The notes: generated by a model not told the origin, from the letters alone. A DNA stretch of 64,000 bases from Anaerococcus mediterraneensis (GCF_900128415.1 NZ_LT635772.1:124001-188000), one strand, 5' to 3'; numbered from the stretch's first letter, positions 17,545 through 27,250 are shown. Program-made: numbers and translations.

Positions 17545-18705
17545 CTAATCCCTATTAAATATATCTCTAGTATAGACCCTATCTTTTATATCTGCTAGGT
17601 CATCTTCTATCCTGTTTGCTAATATTAAGTCTGCTTTCTTGAACTCTTCTATATTGTTTACTAGCTTCATGCCCTCAAAGCTGTCGCCTTCTAAGTTTGG
17701 TTCATAGATTATTATCTCTTGACCCGCTTCTTTTAGCTTGTTTATCAGGTCAAAGATAGCTGACTTCCTAAAATTATCCGATCCTTTTTTCATTACAAGC
17801 CTATAAACCCCAACAAGTTTAGGGTTTTTTGCCAAGATATCTTGGCTGATAAAGTCTTTCCTTACTTGGTTACTATCGACTATGGCCCCAAAAAGAGAAT
17901 TTGGTATGCCATCAAAGTTAGCATAAAGCTGCTTGGTATCCTTTGGTAGGCAATATCCGCCGTATCCAAAAGATGGGTTGTTGTAGTGGCTGCCTATCCT
18001 TGGGTCCTCACAAACTCCTCTGATTATATCCTCGCTAGATAGGCCCTTGGCCAAGGCGAAATTATCAAGTTCATTGAAAAACGAAACCCTCATGGCTAGG
18101 TAGGTATTGGCAAAAAGTTTGACCGCCTCTGCCTCATCAGAATACATGACCAAGACTTCAGGATCATTTAGGGATTGATTTTTGTACAATTCTCCAATTT
18201 TTTTCCCAAATTCTGTCTTATCGCTAACTATAATCCTTGATGGATTTAGGGAATCATAAAGAGCTGATCCCTCCCTTAGAAATTCTGGAGAAAAAATTAT
18301 ATTTGAACAACCATACTCCTCATTTTTTCTCCTAGTATAGCCTATAGGTATGGTCGATTTTATAAGAATAGCTAGGTCCTTCCTATAAGACTTGACCTCT
18401 TCTATGGCATTATCCAAAAATGATGTATCGAAAAATCCCTCATTTTCGTCATAATTTGTAGGCAAGGCCAAGACAACAAGGTCAGCATCCTTATAATCTT
18501 CTATGGCCGAATTTTTGGCCATAAAATCTAGTTTCTTATTTTTCAAATAATCTATTATGTAATCATCTTTGAGTGGTGATTTTTTATTATTGATGAGGTC
18601 AACTTTCTTAGGGTCAATTTCTACACCCACAACCTCATTAGATTGGGCAAGTAAGATTGCATTGGCCAGACCAACATAACCCATGCCCATTACTATAATC
18701 TTCAT
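17545..18705 (-). CDS. ugd: UDP-glucose 6-dehydrogenase
   Basis: This 386-residue cytoplasmic enzyme oxidises UDP-glucose to UDP-glucuronate with two NAD+. The N-terminal Rossmann motif GMGYVGLANA, the Lys/Glu active-site segments (ILIKSTIPIGYTRR, FSPEFLREGSALYD), and GYGGYCLPKDTKQL with the catalytic Cys near residue 252 are intact, and the length matches short bacterial Ugd proteins. It is first in an operon with a TIM-barrel protein and a P1 peptidase. No capsule genes are nearby, so the use of the glucuronate is not evident; a related nucleotide-sugar substrate cannot be excluded. Confidence 0.9.
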   Translation of the reverse strand: MKIIVMGMGYVGLANAILLAQSNEVVGVEIDPKKVDLINNKKSPLKDDYIIDYLKNKKLDFMAKNSAIEDYKDADLVVLALPTNYDENEGFFDTSFLDNAIEEVKSYRKDLAILIKSTIPIGYTRRKNEEYGCSNIIFSPEFLREGSALYDSLNPSRIIVSDKTEFGKKIGELYKNQSLNDPEVLVMYSDEAEAVKLFANTYLAMRVSFFNELDNFALAKGLSSEDIIRGVCEDPRIGSHYNNPSFGYGGYCLPKDTKQLYANFDGIPNSLFGAIVDSNQVRKDFISQDILAKNPKLVGVYRLVMKKGSDNFRKSAIFDLINKLKEAGQEIIIYEPNLEGDSFEGMKLVNNIEEFKKADLILANRIEDDLADIKDRVYTRDIFNRD

Positions 18706-18752
18706 CAGTGCTCCTTGGATTTTAATTTACTTATATTTTACATTTATTAAAT

Positions 18753-19760
18753 TTATTTACAATTTATGAAAGCCAAAGCTTCATAGGGTCTTAGAAGTAT
18801 GTTCCTGTATAGACTCCTATGGGTAATTGATCCAAACAAAAACTCATAGTCTTTGTAGTCTAGAACCTTGTATGCAAGTTCTACCAAGACTTCTTTTTCT
18901 GTAAGATTTGATAAAAACAATATTTTCTTGCCTTCTTTGTAGCCTATAAAGGCAAGGATATCTTTCTCCCTTGGGAGAATTTTCTGGATCCTATCTAGGT
19001 TTTTGACTTGGTCTTTGATAGCAAAAAGCTTTCGCAAAAATATTATATCCTCAAAATCAAGATTACTTTCTTCTAGATAGAGGCTGGCCTTCAAAAAGAA
19101 AAGGACCATAAAGACTAATCTCTTGCCATAAATAGGATAGTTTTTAAAATTGATTTTATTTTGAGGGAAATTTTCCTCTCCCAAACAGAGCCCTGCATTT
19201 GCTTCTAAAAAGTCTGTTGCAAAAGCAAAAATATCCCCTATTTCTTTTTTGCTCCTAACAAGGGACAAGGCGGATAGGTTTGGGTTTGCTAGAGCCATGA
19301 GATTTTTTCTTGGCATAGAAATCTCTGTCATGGATAAAATTTCCTTATTAAAAAAAGTATTTTTATTTAACTCTCTTAGAGATCCTATTAGTTCTAATTC
19401 ATTTTTTGATAGGCTCTCAAGGCCTAAAAGCTCAAAGGCAGAAACTCCATGTTTTATCAAATAGGAAATAAAATGATAGAGACTTTTTCTAATCTTGGGA
19501 TCAGAAAAATCTATAAAGTCAGTCTTTGTTCCCAAAAGCCCCGCCATCAGTATCTTTATATCAAAGCTTAAAACTATACCTAGTGAAAAGTTATCGTAGG
19601 TTTTATTTAGGGTGATAATTTTCTCGATTTCTTCCTCATCTACTTTATCAAAGGGACTTATTATGACATAGTCTATGCCCAAAGACTTGTAAAATTTTCT
19701 GTTTGTTTCTATTTTTTTATAATCTTTTATATCTGTTCTAATAAATAATAAATCTTGCAT
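18753..19760 (-). CDS. Highly divergent GH13-like (alpha-amylase fold) protein, probably non-catalytic
   Basis: This is a 335-residue protein with no intact enzyme motif. Three weak features suggest a remnant alpha-amylase barrel: YKSLGIDYVIISP near residue 27 (position of the LGV-I-L-P strand), FSDPKIRKSLYHFISYLIKHGVSAFEL near residues 84-112 (position of the NP-VR...G-GFR segment) and a C-terminal LRPYEALAF, as in the terminal beta domain of GH13 proteins. The nucleophile, acid/base and NHD motifs are absent. It is short for the family (usually above 450). No N-terminal signal. Neighbours are unrelated. Assignment to GH13 is inference. Confidence 0.5.
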   Translation of the reverse strand: MQDLLFIRTDIKDYKKIETNRKFYKSLGIDYVIISPFDKVDEEEIEKIITLNKTYDNFSLGIVLSFDIKILMAGLLGTKTDFIDFSDPKIRKSLYHFISYLIKHGVSAFELLGLESLSKNELELIGSLRELNKNTFFNKEILSMTEISMPRKNLMALANPNLSALSLVRSKKEIGDIFAFATDFLEANAGLCLGEENFPQNKINFKNYPIYGKRLVFMVLFFLKASLYLEESNLDFEDIIFLRKLFAIKDQVKNLDRIQKILPREKDILAFIGYKEGKKILFLSNLTEKEVLVELAYKVLDYKDYEFLFGSITHRSLYRNILLRPYEALAFINCK

Positions 19761-19775
19761 CTTTTCTGTATAAAA

Positions 19776-20393
19776 CTATTTGCTTATTGTCAAAATCCCT
19801 GAACAAAATGAGTATTTATCAAAGGAAAGATGTTTTATATGATCTTTTAACTCATCATAGACAAAATAAAACTCATCATCATCCCAATATTGTCTCATCT
19901 TTTCTTTACAAGCTAATAAATCATACCTAGTCGCAAAGGCTACATCACCGATATAGATCTTTCCTCCATCATTTAGCAAGTGCAAAATAGAATATATAAG
20001 GTCAATTTTTTCTATATCATTTAGGTGGTGGAGGGAATAAGTTGCTATTATAACATCATATTTTTCACCCATCAAAGGATCTACCAATCCCTTAGAAAAA
20101 TCTCCACAATACAAATTTGCCTCTGGCATTTTTTCTTTGGCAATTTTTTTCATCTCATAAGAAAAATCTTGACCAAAGATTTTTAGACCATCCTCATACA
20201 AGCGGCTAGTCAGGGTACCTGTACCAAAACCAATATCAAGGACATTTTTCGCTGATGACTTTAAAATCCTATTGTAAATCTCATTTAAAATTTCTTTGTA
20301 TCCAGCAAAGGGGTAAGTATTGCTATCATCAGATAAGCCTACACTTTTATCATAACCATCCGCCCACAAATCAAAACCTTTATTATCTAACAT
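19776..20393 (-). CDS. Class I SAM-dependent methyltransferase
   Basis: This cytoplasmic protein of about 205 residues transfers a methyl group from S-adenosylmethionine to an unknown acceptor. Motif I VLDIGFGTGTLTSRL and the following acidic IFGQDFS mark the cofactor site, with YSLHHLND as motif IV-like. I place the start at 20393 (MLDNKGFDLWADGYDK) because GGAGG lies just upstream; a start six codons earlier has no ribosome site. It is 15 bases upstream of the divergent GH13-like gene and may be co-transcribed with it. Confidence 0.85.
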   Translation of the reverse strand: MLDNKGFDLWADGYDKSVGLSDDSNTYPFAGYKEILNEIYNRILKSSAKNVLDIGFGTGTLTSRLYEDGLKIFGQDFSYEMKKIAKEKMPEANLYCGDFSKGLVDPLMGEKYDVIIATYSLHHLNDIEKIDLIYSILHLLNDGGKIYIGDVAFATRYDLLACKEKMRQYWDDDEFYFVYDELKDHIKHLSFDKYSFCSGILTISK

Positions 20394-20533
20394 GCCGCCT
20401 CCAATTTTCATCTATAAATATTTTCATATAATAACTTCTATGCTCTATTCTATAAATATCGAATGTTTCTTGATCTAATATACTCCTTTAACTAAAAGGC
20501 TAAAACTGTATAGTCCTAGGGAAAGGAAAAAAA

Positions 20534-23242
20534 ATGTTAGAATTAAAAAATATAAGCAAAGTTTATCATACATCAGGCTTTTCCCAAAAGGCCCTAGATG
20601 GTGTTTCTATTTCATTTAGAGAAAATGAATTTGTCTCAATACTTGGTGAATCTGGTGGTGGCAAGACTACACTTTTAAATATCATAGGCGGTCTAATGCG
20701 TTATGATGACGGGGATTTGATCATAGATGGCAAGTCAACAAAGAGTTTTTCTAACAAGGACTGGGATTTTTATAGAAATGTCAGGATTGGTTTTATTTTC
20801 CAATCTTACAATCTTATCTCCCACCAAAGTGTCCTTGATAATGTCAAACTATCACTGACCTTATCCAATAAGGATAATTCAGATATAGAAGATAAGGCTA
20901 TAAAGGCCCTAGAAAGAGTGGGTCTAAAAGATCATATAAACAAAAAACCAGCAGAGCTTTCTGGCGGCCAAATGCAAAGAGTGGCCATAGCCAGAGCCCT
21001 GGTAAATGATCCGCAGATACTTTTGGCAGATGAGCCCACAGGAGCCCTTGACAGCCAGACTTCCCTATCCATTATGAATTTGCTAAAGGATATAGCCAAA
21101 GACAGGCTGGTTATAATGGTAACCCATAACCAGGACTTGGCAGAAGAATATTCTACAAGGATCATCGGTATAAAGGATGGGAAAATAATATCAGATACTG
21201 ATCCCTACCAGGCAGAAAAAAGTTATGACAGTTTCAAAATATCAAAAATTGCCCTAAAGATGAAAACAGCCCTTGGCCTATCTTTCAAAAATCTTTTGAA
21301 TAAAAAAGCAAGAACCCTCCTTACTGCCTTTGCAGGATCTATTGGTATAATCGGTATAGGTCTAATAATTTCTATATCAAGCGGAGCCAATGATTTTATA
21401 GAAGAAAACCAAAAAAACGCCCTAAAATCCTATCCAATAGATATAGAAAGAAAAGCCCTAGACCTATCAGGTTTTGCCGACATGGACAATCAAGGCAAAA
21501 AAAATCCTGACCATAGCAAATTATATTCTAATGATATAGTTCTAAAAAATAGGTCCAAACTTGAGGGGTCTTCCTATGAAAACGACCTAGAAAAATTTAA
21601 AACCTACCTAGATAAAAATCCTCTAGATGATATGCTAGAAAGCCATTTTATTTCCTATAATTATGATGGCAATTTTGATATATTCACCAAGGATCCCAAG
21701 GGCAAGATCATAAATACCGATGGGTCAGAATTTGAGGATAAAAAAGGATTTAATTTTTCTTTTTCCTTTAATTTATCATCAAGCGATGAAAACCCAAACT
21801 TTTCTCAGCTAATAAGCGATAAAGATGGCAAGATCTCAGAGATGATCACAGATGAGTATGAGCTTGTGGATGGGAAATGGCCAGAAAAATACGATGAAAT
21901 CATGCTTTTCACTGACTACAACAACCAAATCCTAAGGTCCAAATTTTATGAACTAGGATTTCTAGATAGCAAAGAGTACAAAAATATCTTAGCTGACCTG
22001 GATGACAATAAGAAAGTTGACATAAAAAGTGTGAGCCTTGACCCAAAAGATATCCTAGGTCATGAGTACAAGGTCATCGCCCCAAGCGATTATTATCAAA
22101 AAGATGGCAATAACAATTATATAAGCATCAAAGACGACAAAGAAAAAAGAGAAAAGCTCATAGAAGATGGATTGACTATCAAAATAGTTGGTATAGCTAG
22201 GAAGGTAAAAGACGATGACAACAGGGTTGTACAGACTCCCCTTGCCTACAGAAAAGATTTTACCGACCATATGATTGACCATGTCAAAGATTCAGAAATT
22301 ATAAAAAAACAGCTAGGAAATAAGGATACAAATGTCCTAAACAACCTAAAATTTAGGTCTGATACCAAAGATGGTCAGGTAAAACTAGCTAAAACCTACC
22401 TAGAAAACCTATCAGAAAATGATCTTTTTGCTGTAAATGCTTGGATCTTGCAAAACAAAAAAGACCTAGTAGATCAAATGCAAACAGAGGCAGAAAATAT
22501 GGCCCAAAGGTCTTTTGCCCTGGCAGGTCAAAATCAAAATGAGACTAATAGGCAGATGGTAGATTATTTACTAAAAAAAGATGATAAGGATAGTCTAATT
22601 GAGATCTATGACGAGTTTTTGAGAGACTTTTCCTATAGTAAAAACCTAGAAAAACTTGGCTATATAGACGAGAAAAATCCATCCAAGATCTCTATTTATG
22701 TAGATAATTTTGAAAATAGGGATAAGGTCAAAAATATAATTGATGATTATAACAAGGACAAAGAGTCAAAAGAAACGATCCACTACAACGATCTGATAGC
22801 TATAATCTCTAAGTCTGTCACAAACATAATATCAGCTATCTCCTATATTTTGATAGCCTTTGTCGGAGTCTCTCTCATAGTTTCATCGATTATGATTGGG
22901 ATCATAACCTATATTTCAGTTTTTGAAAGGACAAAGGAAATAGGTATTCTTAGGGCCATAGGGGCATCAAAGGCTGATATATACAAGGTATTTTTATCAG
23001 AAACCCTAATCATAGGCCTCTTGTCAGGCCTAATCGGAGTTTCCGTCAGTTCCCTTTTAAATATTATCATTACAAAAATTATGATAAATATGACTGGCTT
23101 TGACAATATAAAATCCTTCCTACCTACAAGGGCAGGAATCATACTTGTGATAATATCAGTCCTCCTAAGTCTAATAGCAGGTCTAATCCCATCTAGGATA
23201 GCTGCAAACAAAGACCCAGTAGAGGCCCTCTCGGCAGAATAA
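20534..23242 (+). CDS. MacB-like ABC transporter, fused ATPase and FtsX-type permease
   Basis: This is a 902-residue fusion. Residues 1-225 are an ABC ATPase with Walker A GESGGGKTT, signature LSGGQMQRVAIARAL, Walker B ILLADEPTGALD. A first membrane helix lies near residues 260-278, a large extracytoplasmic domain covers about 280-755, and three helices near 760-895 form the FtsX permease domain with EIGILRAIGASKADI. Such mechanotransmission transporters act on envelope substrates (peptides, lipoproteins, antibiotics). The ATPase and permease are usually separate in Firmicutes; fusion is the MacB layout. A GGGAAAGGAAA site precedes the start. Confidence 0.9.
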   Translation: MLELKNISKVYHTSGFSQKALDGVSISFRENEFVSILGESGGGKTTLLNIIGGLMRYDDGDLIIDGKSTKSFSNKDWDFYRNVRIGFIFQSYNLISHQSVLDNVKLSLTLSNKDNSDIEDKAIKALERVGLKDHINKKPAELSGGQMQRVAIARALVNDPQILLADEPTGALDSQTSLSIMNLLKDIAKDRLVIMVTHNQDLAEEYSTRIIGIKDGKIISDTDPYQAEKSYDSFKISKIALKMKTALGLSFKNLLNKKARTLLTAFAGSIGIIGIGLIISISSGANDFIEENQKNALKSYPIDIERKALDLSGFADMDNQGKKNPDHSKLYSNDIVLKNRSKLEGSSYENDLEKFKTYLDKNPLDDMLESHFISYNYDGNFDIFTKDPKGKIINTDGSEFEDKKGFNFSFSFNLSSSDENPNFSQLISDKDGKISEMITDEYELVDGKWPEKYDEIMLFTDYNNQILRSKFYELGFLDSKEYKNILADLDDNKKVDIKSVSLDPKDILGHEYKVIAPSDYYQKDGNNNYISIKDDKEKREKLIEDGLTIKIVGIARKVKDDDNRVVQTPLAYRKDFTDHMIDHVKDSEIIKKQLGNKDTNVLNNLKFRSDTKDGQVKLAKTYLENLSENDLFAVNAWILQNKKDLVDQMQTEAENMAQRSFALAGQNQNETNRQMVDYLLKKDDKDSLIEIYDEFLRDFSYSKNLEKLGYIDEKNPSKISIYVDNFENRDKVKNIIDDYNKDKESKETIHYNDLIAIISKSVTNIISAISYILIAFVGVSLIVSSIMIGIITYISVFERTKEIGILRAIGASKADIYKVFLSETLIIGLLSGLIGVSVSSLLNIIITKIMINMTGFDNIKSFLPTRAGIILVIISVLLSLIAGLIPSRIAANKDPVEALSAE

Positions 23243-23248
23243 AAAAAT

Positions 23249-23290
23249 AAAACCAGACCCTTTAGGATTTACCTAATAGGTCTGGTTTTT
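23249..23290. terminator. Bidirectional terminator between MacB-like gene and GH13-like gene
   Basis: AAAACCAGACC and GGTCTGGTTTT pair, with an inner TTAGG/CCTAA extension. T-runs on both sides make it suitable for the two convergent genes. Confidence 0.9.
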
Positions 23291-23292
23291 TC

Positions 23293-24627
23293 TTATATTT
23301 TTAATATCAAAGCTTGGTAGGCATCAAGAAGTTCTATTTCAAAGTCTTGGTTGTTATTTGAAATGACTTCTGCCCCATCTATCATTTGAGATATATTTTC
23401 ATCTAGTTCGTAAAAATCATCGGTCAAATTTACTAAAACCACATAGGTGTCGTCTTTGTAGGTTCTTTTATAGGCATAGATAGCATCATCTAAAAATATT
23501 TTTTCATAATCGCCAAGTCCAAAGGCTGATATTCTCTTTCTCATCATGATAAGCTCATGGAGGAAGAAGAAAAATGAGTCCTTATCCTTGAGGTATTTTT
23601 TGAAATTGTTATCAAGGTTAACCATTGGCCCATAATAGTTTTTAACTTCTGAAAAACCGCCCAAGGCCGAATCATCCCACCTTATAGGAAGTTTTGCTGA
23701 TAAGTTTGTTGTTTTTCTGATTATATCTTCTGCATGACTAGGATCATTGCCATCTGCCAAGAGGTCCTTGTAGGTTTTTTTGATATTTTCATCATTTACA
23801 GACTCGACATCCAGCTCATAATCAATCCTAGATTCTATTTCTACGCCCTGGTATAAAAATGGGATAGTATTCATTGTCAAATGAAGACTTGCTAGGGCCT
23901 CTGCAAGAGGAGTTGGGTCCTCACCGATTTCTATAAGCTTATCTAAAAGTCTAGGATAAGCTAGGTTTTCAAAATCCAGGCCATAAAATGGTCCTTCTTC
24001 ACCTCTTAGGGCTTGGATTTTATCTAAATATTCGTAAAAGCCCCTAAAAGAATTTTTCTCTTCTATAAGACTGTTGACCTTTGATAAATAAACCATATCT
24101 AGACTTTTAACTTGATTTAGGATATTTTCATCATTAATTTCTCCAACAAATAAAAGGTATTCGGCCTTTGCATGGTCATAGATTTTTTCTATAATCTCTT
24201 TGGCTTCTTCTCCAAAAGTATCAAATAAATAATCTATATCTTTTAGCCTGATACCCCTGATCCCAGCTTCTTTCCAAAAGTCTATTATTTTGATAAATTC
24301 TTCTAGAAAACTATCCTTTTCTATACTTGCTAAAAGGTCTTTAGAATCAAAATCAAGGATTATCTTCATCCTAAATTCTTTTGCTTTTTGGCAAAGCTCT
24401 GCCATAGAGTCTTCGTGACCAAATTTTTTATCTACCTTATAAAAGTTATATTTGCCATCATTTTTTTCATAAACATTGTTTATCAGGCAATAGTTTATAC
24501 CAAGTTGGGCAATTATAGAAAACTTGCTCCTAAGTCCCCTAAGATCGCCTATACCATCTGAGTTTGAGTCTACAAAAGACTCTGTAAAAAATTCATAATA
24601 TGTGGATTTTAATTCTTTATTTTCCAT
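23293..24627 (-). CDS. Inactivated GH13 alpha-glucosidase paralogue (pseudoenzyme)
   Basis: This 444-residue protein aligns by eye with GH13 alpha-glucosidases (oligo-1,6-glucosidase/trehalose-6-phosphate hydrolase type). The start YYEFFTESFVDSNSDGIGDLRG corresponds to the usual ...SF-DSNGDGIGDLRG, and RWDDSALGGFS and FLYQGVEI match conserved late motifs. The catalytic set is broken: region I NH is lost in KIILDFDSKDLL, the region II nucleophile Asp is Lys in GIRLKDIDY, and region IV NHDQPR has become ENLAYPRLL. Only the region III acid/base Glu (VGEIN) remains. No frameshift or stop, so the protein is maintained and probably has a binding or regulatory role. No signal peptide. Confidence 0.75.
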   Translation of the reverse strand: MENKELKSTYYEFFTESFVDSNSDGIGDLRGLRSKFSIIAQLGINYCLINNVYEKNDGKYNFYKVDKKFGHEDSMAELCQKAKEFRMKIILDFDSKDLLASIEKDSFLEEFIKIIDFWKEAGIRGIRLKDIDYLFDTFGEEAKEIIEKIYDHAKAEYLLFVGEINDENILNQVKSLDMVYLSKVNSLIEEKNSFRGFYEYLDKIQALRGEEGPFYGLDFENLAYPRLLDKLIEIGEDPTPLAEALASLHLTMNTIPFLYQGVEIESRIDYELDVESVNDENIKKTYKDLLADGNDPSHAEDIIRKTTNLSAKLPIRWDDSALGGFSEVKNYYGPMVNLDNNFKKYLKDKDSFFFFLHELIMMRKRISAFGLGDYEKIFLDDAIYAYKRTYKDDTYVVLVNLTDDFYELDENISQMIDGAEVISNNNQDFEIELLDAYQALILKI

Positions 24628-24700
24628 AATCTTTCAACCCCCTCTTATTTTTTTCTAAAATCATCTTAATACTATTATTTTACACCTTTAATACCATATT

Positions 24701-24737
24701 AAAAAGAAGCCTAGGCATATCCTAGACTTTCTTTTTA
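24701..24737 (-). terminator. Terminator of the zinc-ribbon protein gene
   Basis: Minus strand AAAGAAAGTCTAGG and CCTAGGCTTCTTTTT pair around ATATG and end in a T-run, immediately after the stop codon. Confidence 0.75.
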
Positions 24738-27041
24738 GAAGTTTTCTATTTTGACAAAGTTTGTCTCCTTAAACTCACCTTGTTCTTGTGCATTTAGCCT
24801 ACCATTTTCGTAGGTAAATATGATTGGATTGTCTGTATTGACACCCTGGATTGTAGCAGAAACCCTATCTCCATCTAGGCTGTATGATCCTCTGTGGACT
24901 GCCATATCTGTCTGATAGGTCAGGCTACCATCGGCTTTTAGGGAGATTCTCTGGCCATCAGCCTCATACTCACCAACAACTCCATCTGATGTTGCAAAGT
25001 GACTATTGATATTGGCCTGGTTGTCTTGGTTTACACTAAATCCATCAAGGCCTGCCCCAACCTTAGCTAGGGCTTTTTCTATAAATCCAAAACCTTGGTA
25101 TTCGATTTGATAATATTTATAATCACTTTCTACAAAGAACTTATGATAAATTTGATTATCTGTGGTCATTGGTCCTTGGCTAAAGAATTTGCCATCATCA
25201 CCCTTAGATTTTTTGACATTTTGATATTCCACAAAAGTGTAGTATTTGAAAGATCCTGAGTAGTTTGAGTCTGGGAGTCTTTCTGAACTTTCTACTTCAT
25301 AGATCAGATAAACCTTATTTTTTATATCTCCACTTTGGTCATCCTTGTATCCAGTCAATGATCCTAGGTAGTTTATATTATCAATTGATATTATATTTTT
25401 ATAAAGGATTGTATCTTTTATAAGCTTACCAGCCTGGTATTTTAGCTCTCCTAGCATGTCTTCTGATAGGTTTGTTGTTGATTTTATATATTCGCTATCA
25501 GACGTGTCATCGCTAGTTTGTGTCGCACTTGCTACAAAGTTTTTACTTGTAGGGTTTAGTCTAACTCCGTAGTTAGTCTCTAGAGTATTTTCATCATAGT
25601 TAAGGCTAACTGCTACCTCCTCGCCCTCGCTTATACCGCTTGTTTTGGCTGGGACAATTTCTATAGTGTGGACATATTCTGGAGCATCATCTTTTATACT
25701 TGTCATCAAAGTTATATTTGGACTTACTCCTTCAAATTTGACATCTATAAAATTAAAAGGATCTATAAAATTATCATCAACAATACCACTTACCAATACT
25801 GGTTTTGAGGCATTTGACATTAGGACATTATACTTATCAGAAAGTTTGATATTATCAAGGTTTGCAATAACTGTTATCTCATCACCATTTGACAATCCCT
25901 CATCTTTTGAGTATTGGTAGATGATATTTGCTTTTATATCTGCAACCATCTCCTCAGCAGGAGTCTGATAAGAATCTTTGTTATTATCCCTAGATGTATA
26001 TTTAACCTTATCTTTAAAATCAGCTAGGAGTTTGTCTCCATCAATATCTGCATGCGGTACAGCCTTGCCATCTTCGCCCTCATAGCTTACTGTTATATAG
26101 TCAGCTAGGGCAAGTTCGACATCATTAGGCTTGTTTAGCTTCATATATAGTAGGCCCAATAAAAGTGCGACCAATACCCCGATTAGACCTATGAGGATAT
26201 TTTTGCTAGTAGCAATTTTTTTTAAATCAATATCTTTCTTTGATCCATCTGTATTCTTGGCTTTTCCCTTGCTTTTTTCTTTAGTTTTTTTCTTTTTCTG
26301 GTCGGATTTTTTTTCTTCTTTATCAGGCTCTTTTACTACTACAGGACTAGAGTCCTTTAGAGGCTTATCTGCCTTGGTCTTGTCAAAAATCGGTTTTAGG
26401 GCCCTGCGATTTTTATTTTGTATCTCCCTAATAGCTGAGCTGATAGTCACACTTGATGTTTCTTTTTCCTCATTGCCCATAAGTTTATCAAGCTTTTCTT
26501 CTAGGTCCCTATCAAAGGCCATAGGTTCATTTTCATCTATATAATAATCTGATGATTTTTTCCTAGTTTCATTATTTGTAATCTTGTCTTGGATTTGTTC
26601 TATAGTAGATTTTTGATTAGCCTTTAGGTCCTCTTCTCCAAGATTTTCAAATCTCCTATTAGCTTTAGAAAACCTATCTGACCTGTCAACTTCGATTACT
26701 TCTGGTTCTTCTGCAGATTTTTCTGATTCTTGATTAAAATCATCTGTTTCTTTTTCAAAATCAGGATCAGGATTAGAATTTTCTTCTAATTTTTCATCAG
26801 AATCTGGGCTGTTTTCTGGCTTTTTACTTTCTTCTTCTGTTTTTATTTGCTCTTCTTCAGATTCTGCTTTTGATTTTTTAAAATTAAATTTCTTAAAGCC
26901 ATCCATAAAAGCTTTGGCTTTATCAGGTTTTTCTTCTTGGCTGTTCTGGTCACTAGCAGGATCTTTCTCAATTATATTTCCACAAACTGAGCAAAACTTG
27001 CTATTATCATCCACCAGCGCACCGCAATGCTTACACTTCAT
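24735..27041 (-). CDS. Zinc-ribbon, single-pass membrane protein with TcaA-like exterior
   Basis: This 768-residue protein starts with a zinc ribbon, CKHCGALVDDNSKFCSVCG (two CxxC pairs). A long, acidic, lysine/glutamate-rich low-complexity linker covers about residues 25-275. One membrane helix lies near 281-303 (NILIGLIGVLVALLLGLLYMK), and an extracytoplasmic region of about 460 residues follows, with beta-rich repeats and a C-terminal SLDGDRVSATIQG-type domain. The layout, cytoplasmic ribbon, one helix and outer domains, resembles the TcaA/YvbJ group implicated in cell-envelope stress. Function not established. Terminated by the hairpin at 24701-24737. Confidence 0.65.
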   Translation of the reverse strand: MKCKHCGALVDDNSKFCSVCGNIIEKDPASDQNSQEEKPDKAKAFMDGFKKFNFKKSKAESEEEQIKTEEESKKPENSPDSDEKLEENSNPDPDFEKETDDFNQESEKSAEEPEVIEVDRSDRFSKANRRFENLGEEDLKANQKSTIEQIQDKITNNETRKKSSDYYIDENEPMAFDRDLEEKLDKLMGNEEKETSSVTISSAIREIQNKNRRALKPIFDKTKADKPLKDSSPVVVKEPDKEEKKSDQKKKKTKEKSKGKAKNTDGSKKDIDLKKIATSKNILIGLIGVLVALLLGLLYMKLNKPNDVELALADYITVSYEGEDGKAVPHADIDGDKLLADFKDKVKYTSRDNNKDSYQTPAEEMVADIKANIIYQYSKDEGLSNGDEITVIANLDNIKLSDKYNVLMSNASKPVLVSGIVDDNFIDPFNFIDVKFEGVSPNITLMTSIKDDAPEYVHTIEIVPAKTSGISEGEEVAVSLNYDENTLETNYGVRLNPTSKNFVASATQTSDDTSDSEYIKSTTNLSEDMLGELKYQAGKLIKDTILYKNIISIDNINYLGSLTGYKDDQSGDIKNKVYLIYEVESSERLPDSNYSGSFKYYTFVEYQNVKKSKGDDGKFFSQGPMTTDNQIYHKFFVESDYKYYQIEYQGFGFIEKALAKVGAGLDGFSVNQDNQANINSHFATSDGVVGEYEADGQRISLKADGSLTYQTDMAVHRGSYSLDGDRVSATIQGVNTDNPIIFTYENGRLNAQEQGEFKETNFVKIENF

Positions 27042-27191
27042 ATTGGATCTCCCTTAACTTCTTATATATAATATACTTTTAAAAGTTAAAATATAAACCA
27101 AATAAAAATTAAAGTTATAATTTTTCTAAAATTTTATAGGAATTTTCAAAAATTATCAATATTTATGAATATCAAAATCTATTATTTTTTA

Positions 27192-27220
27192 TTGAAAAAT
27201 ATAAAGACCTATGATATAAT
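27192..27220 (+). promoter_or_regulatory. Promoter of the alpha/beta-hydrolase gene
   Basis: TTGAAA (27192-27197), 17-base spacer, TATAAT (27215-27220). The first strong promoter upstream of 27313. Confidence 0.75.
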
Positions 27221-27250
27221 ATAGAAAATGTTTACATACAATCGTAGAGC

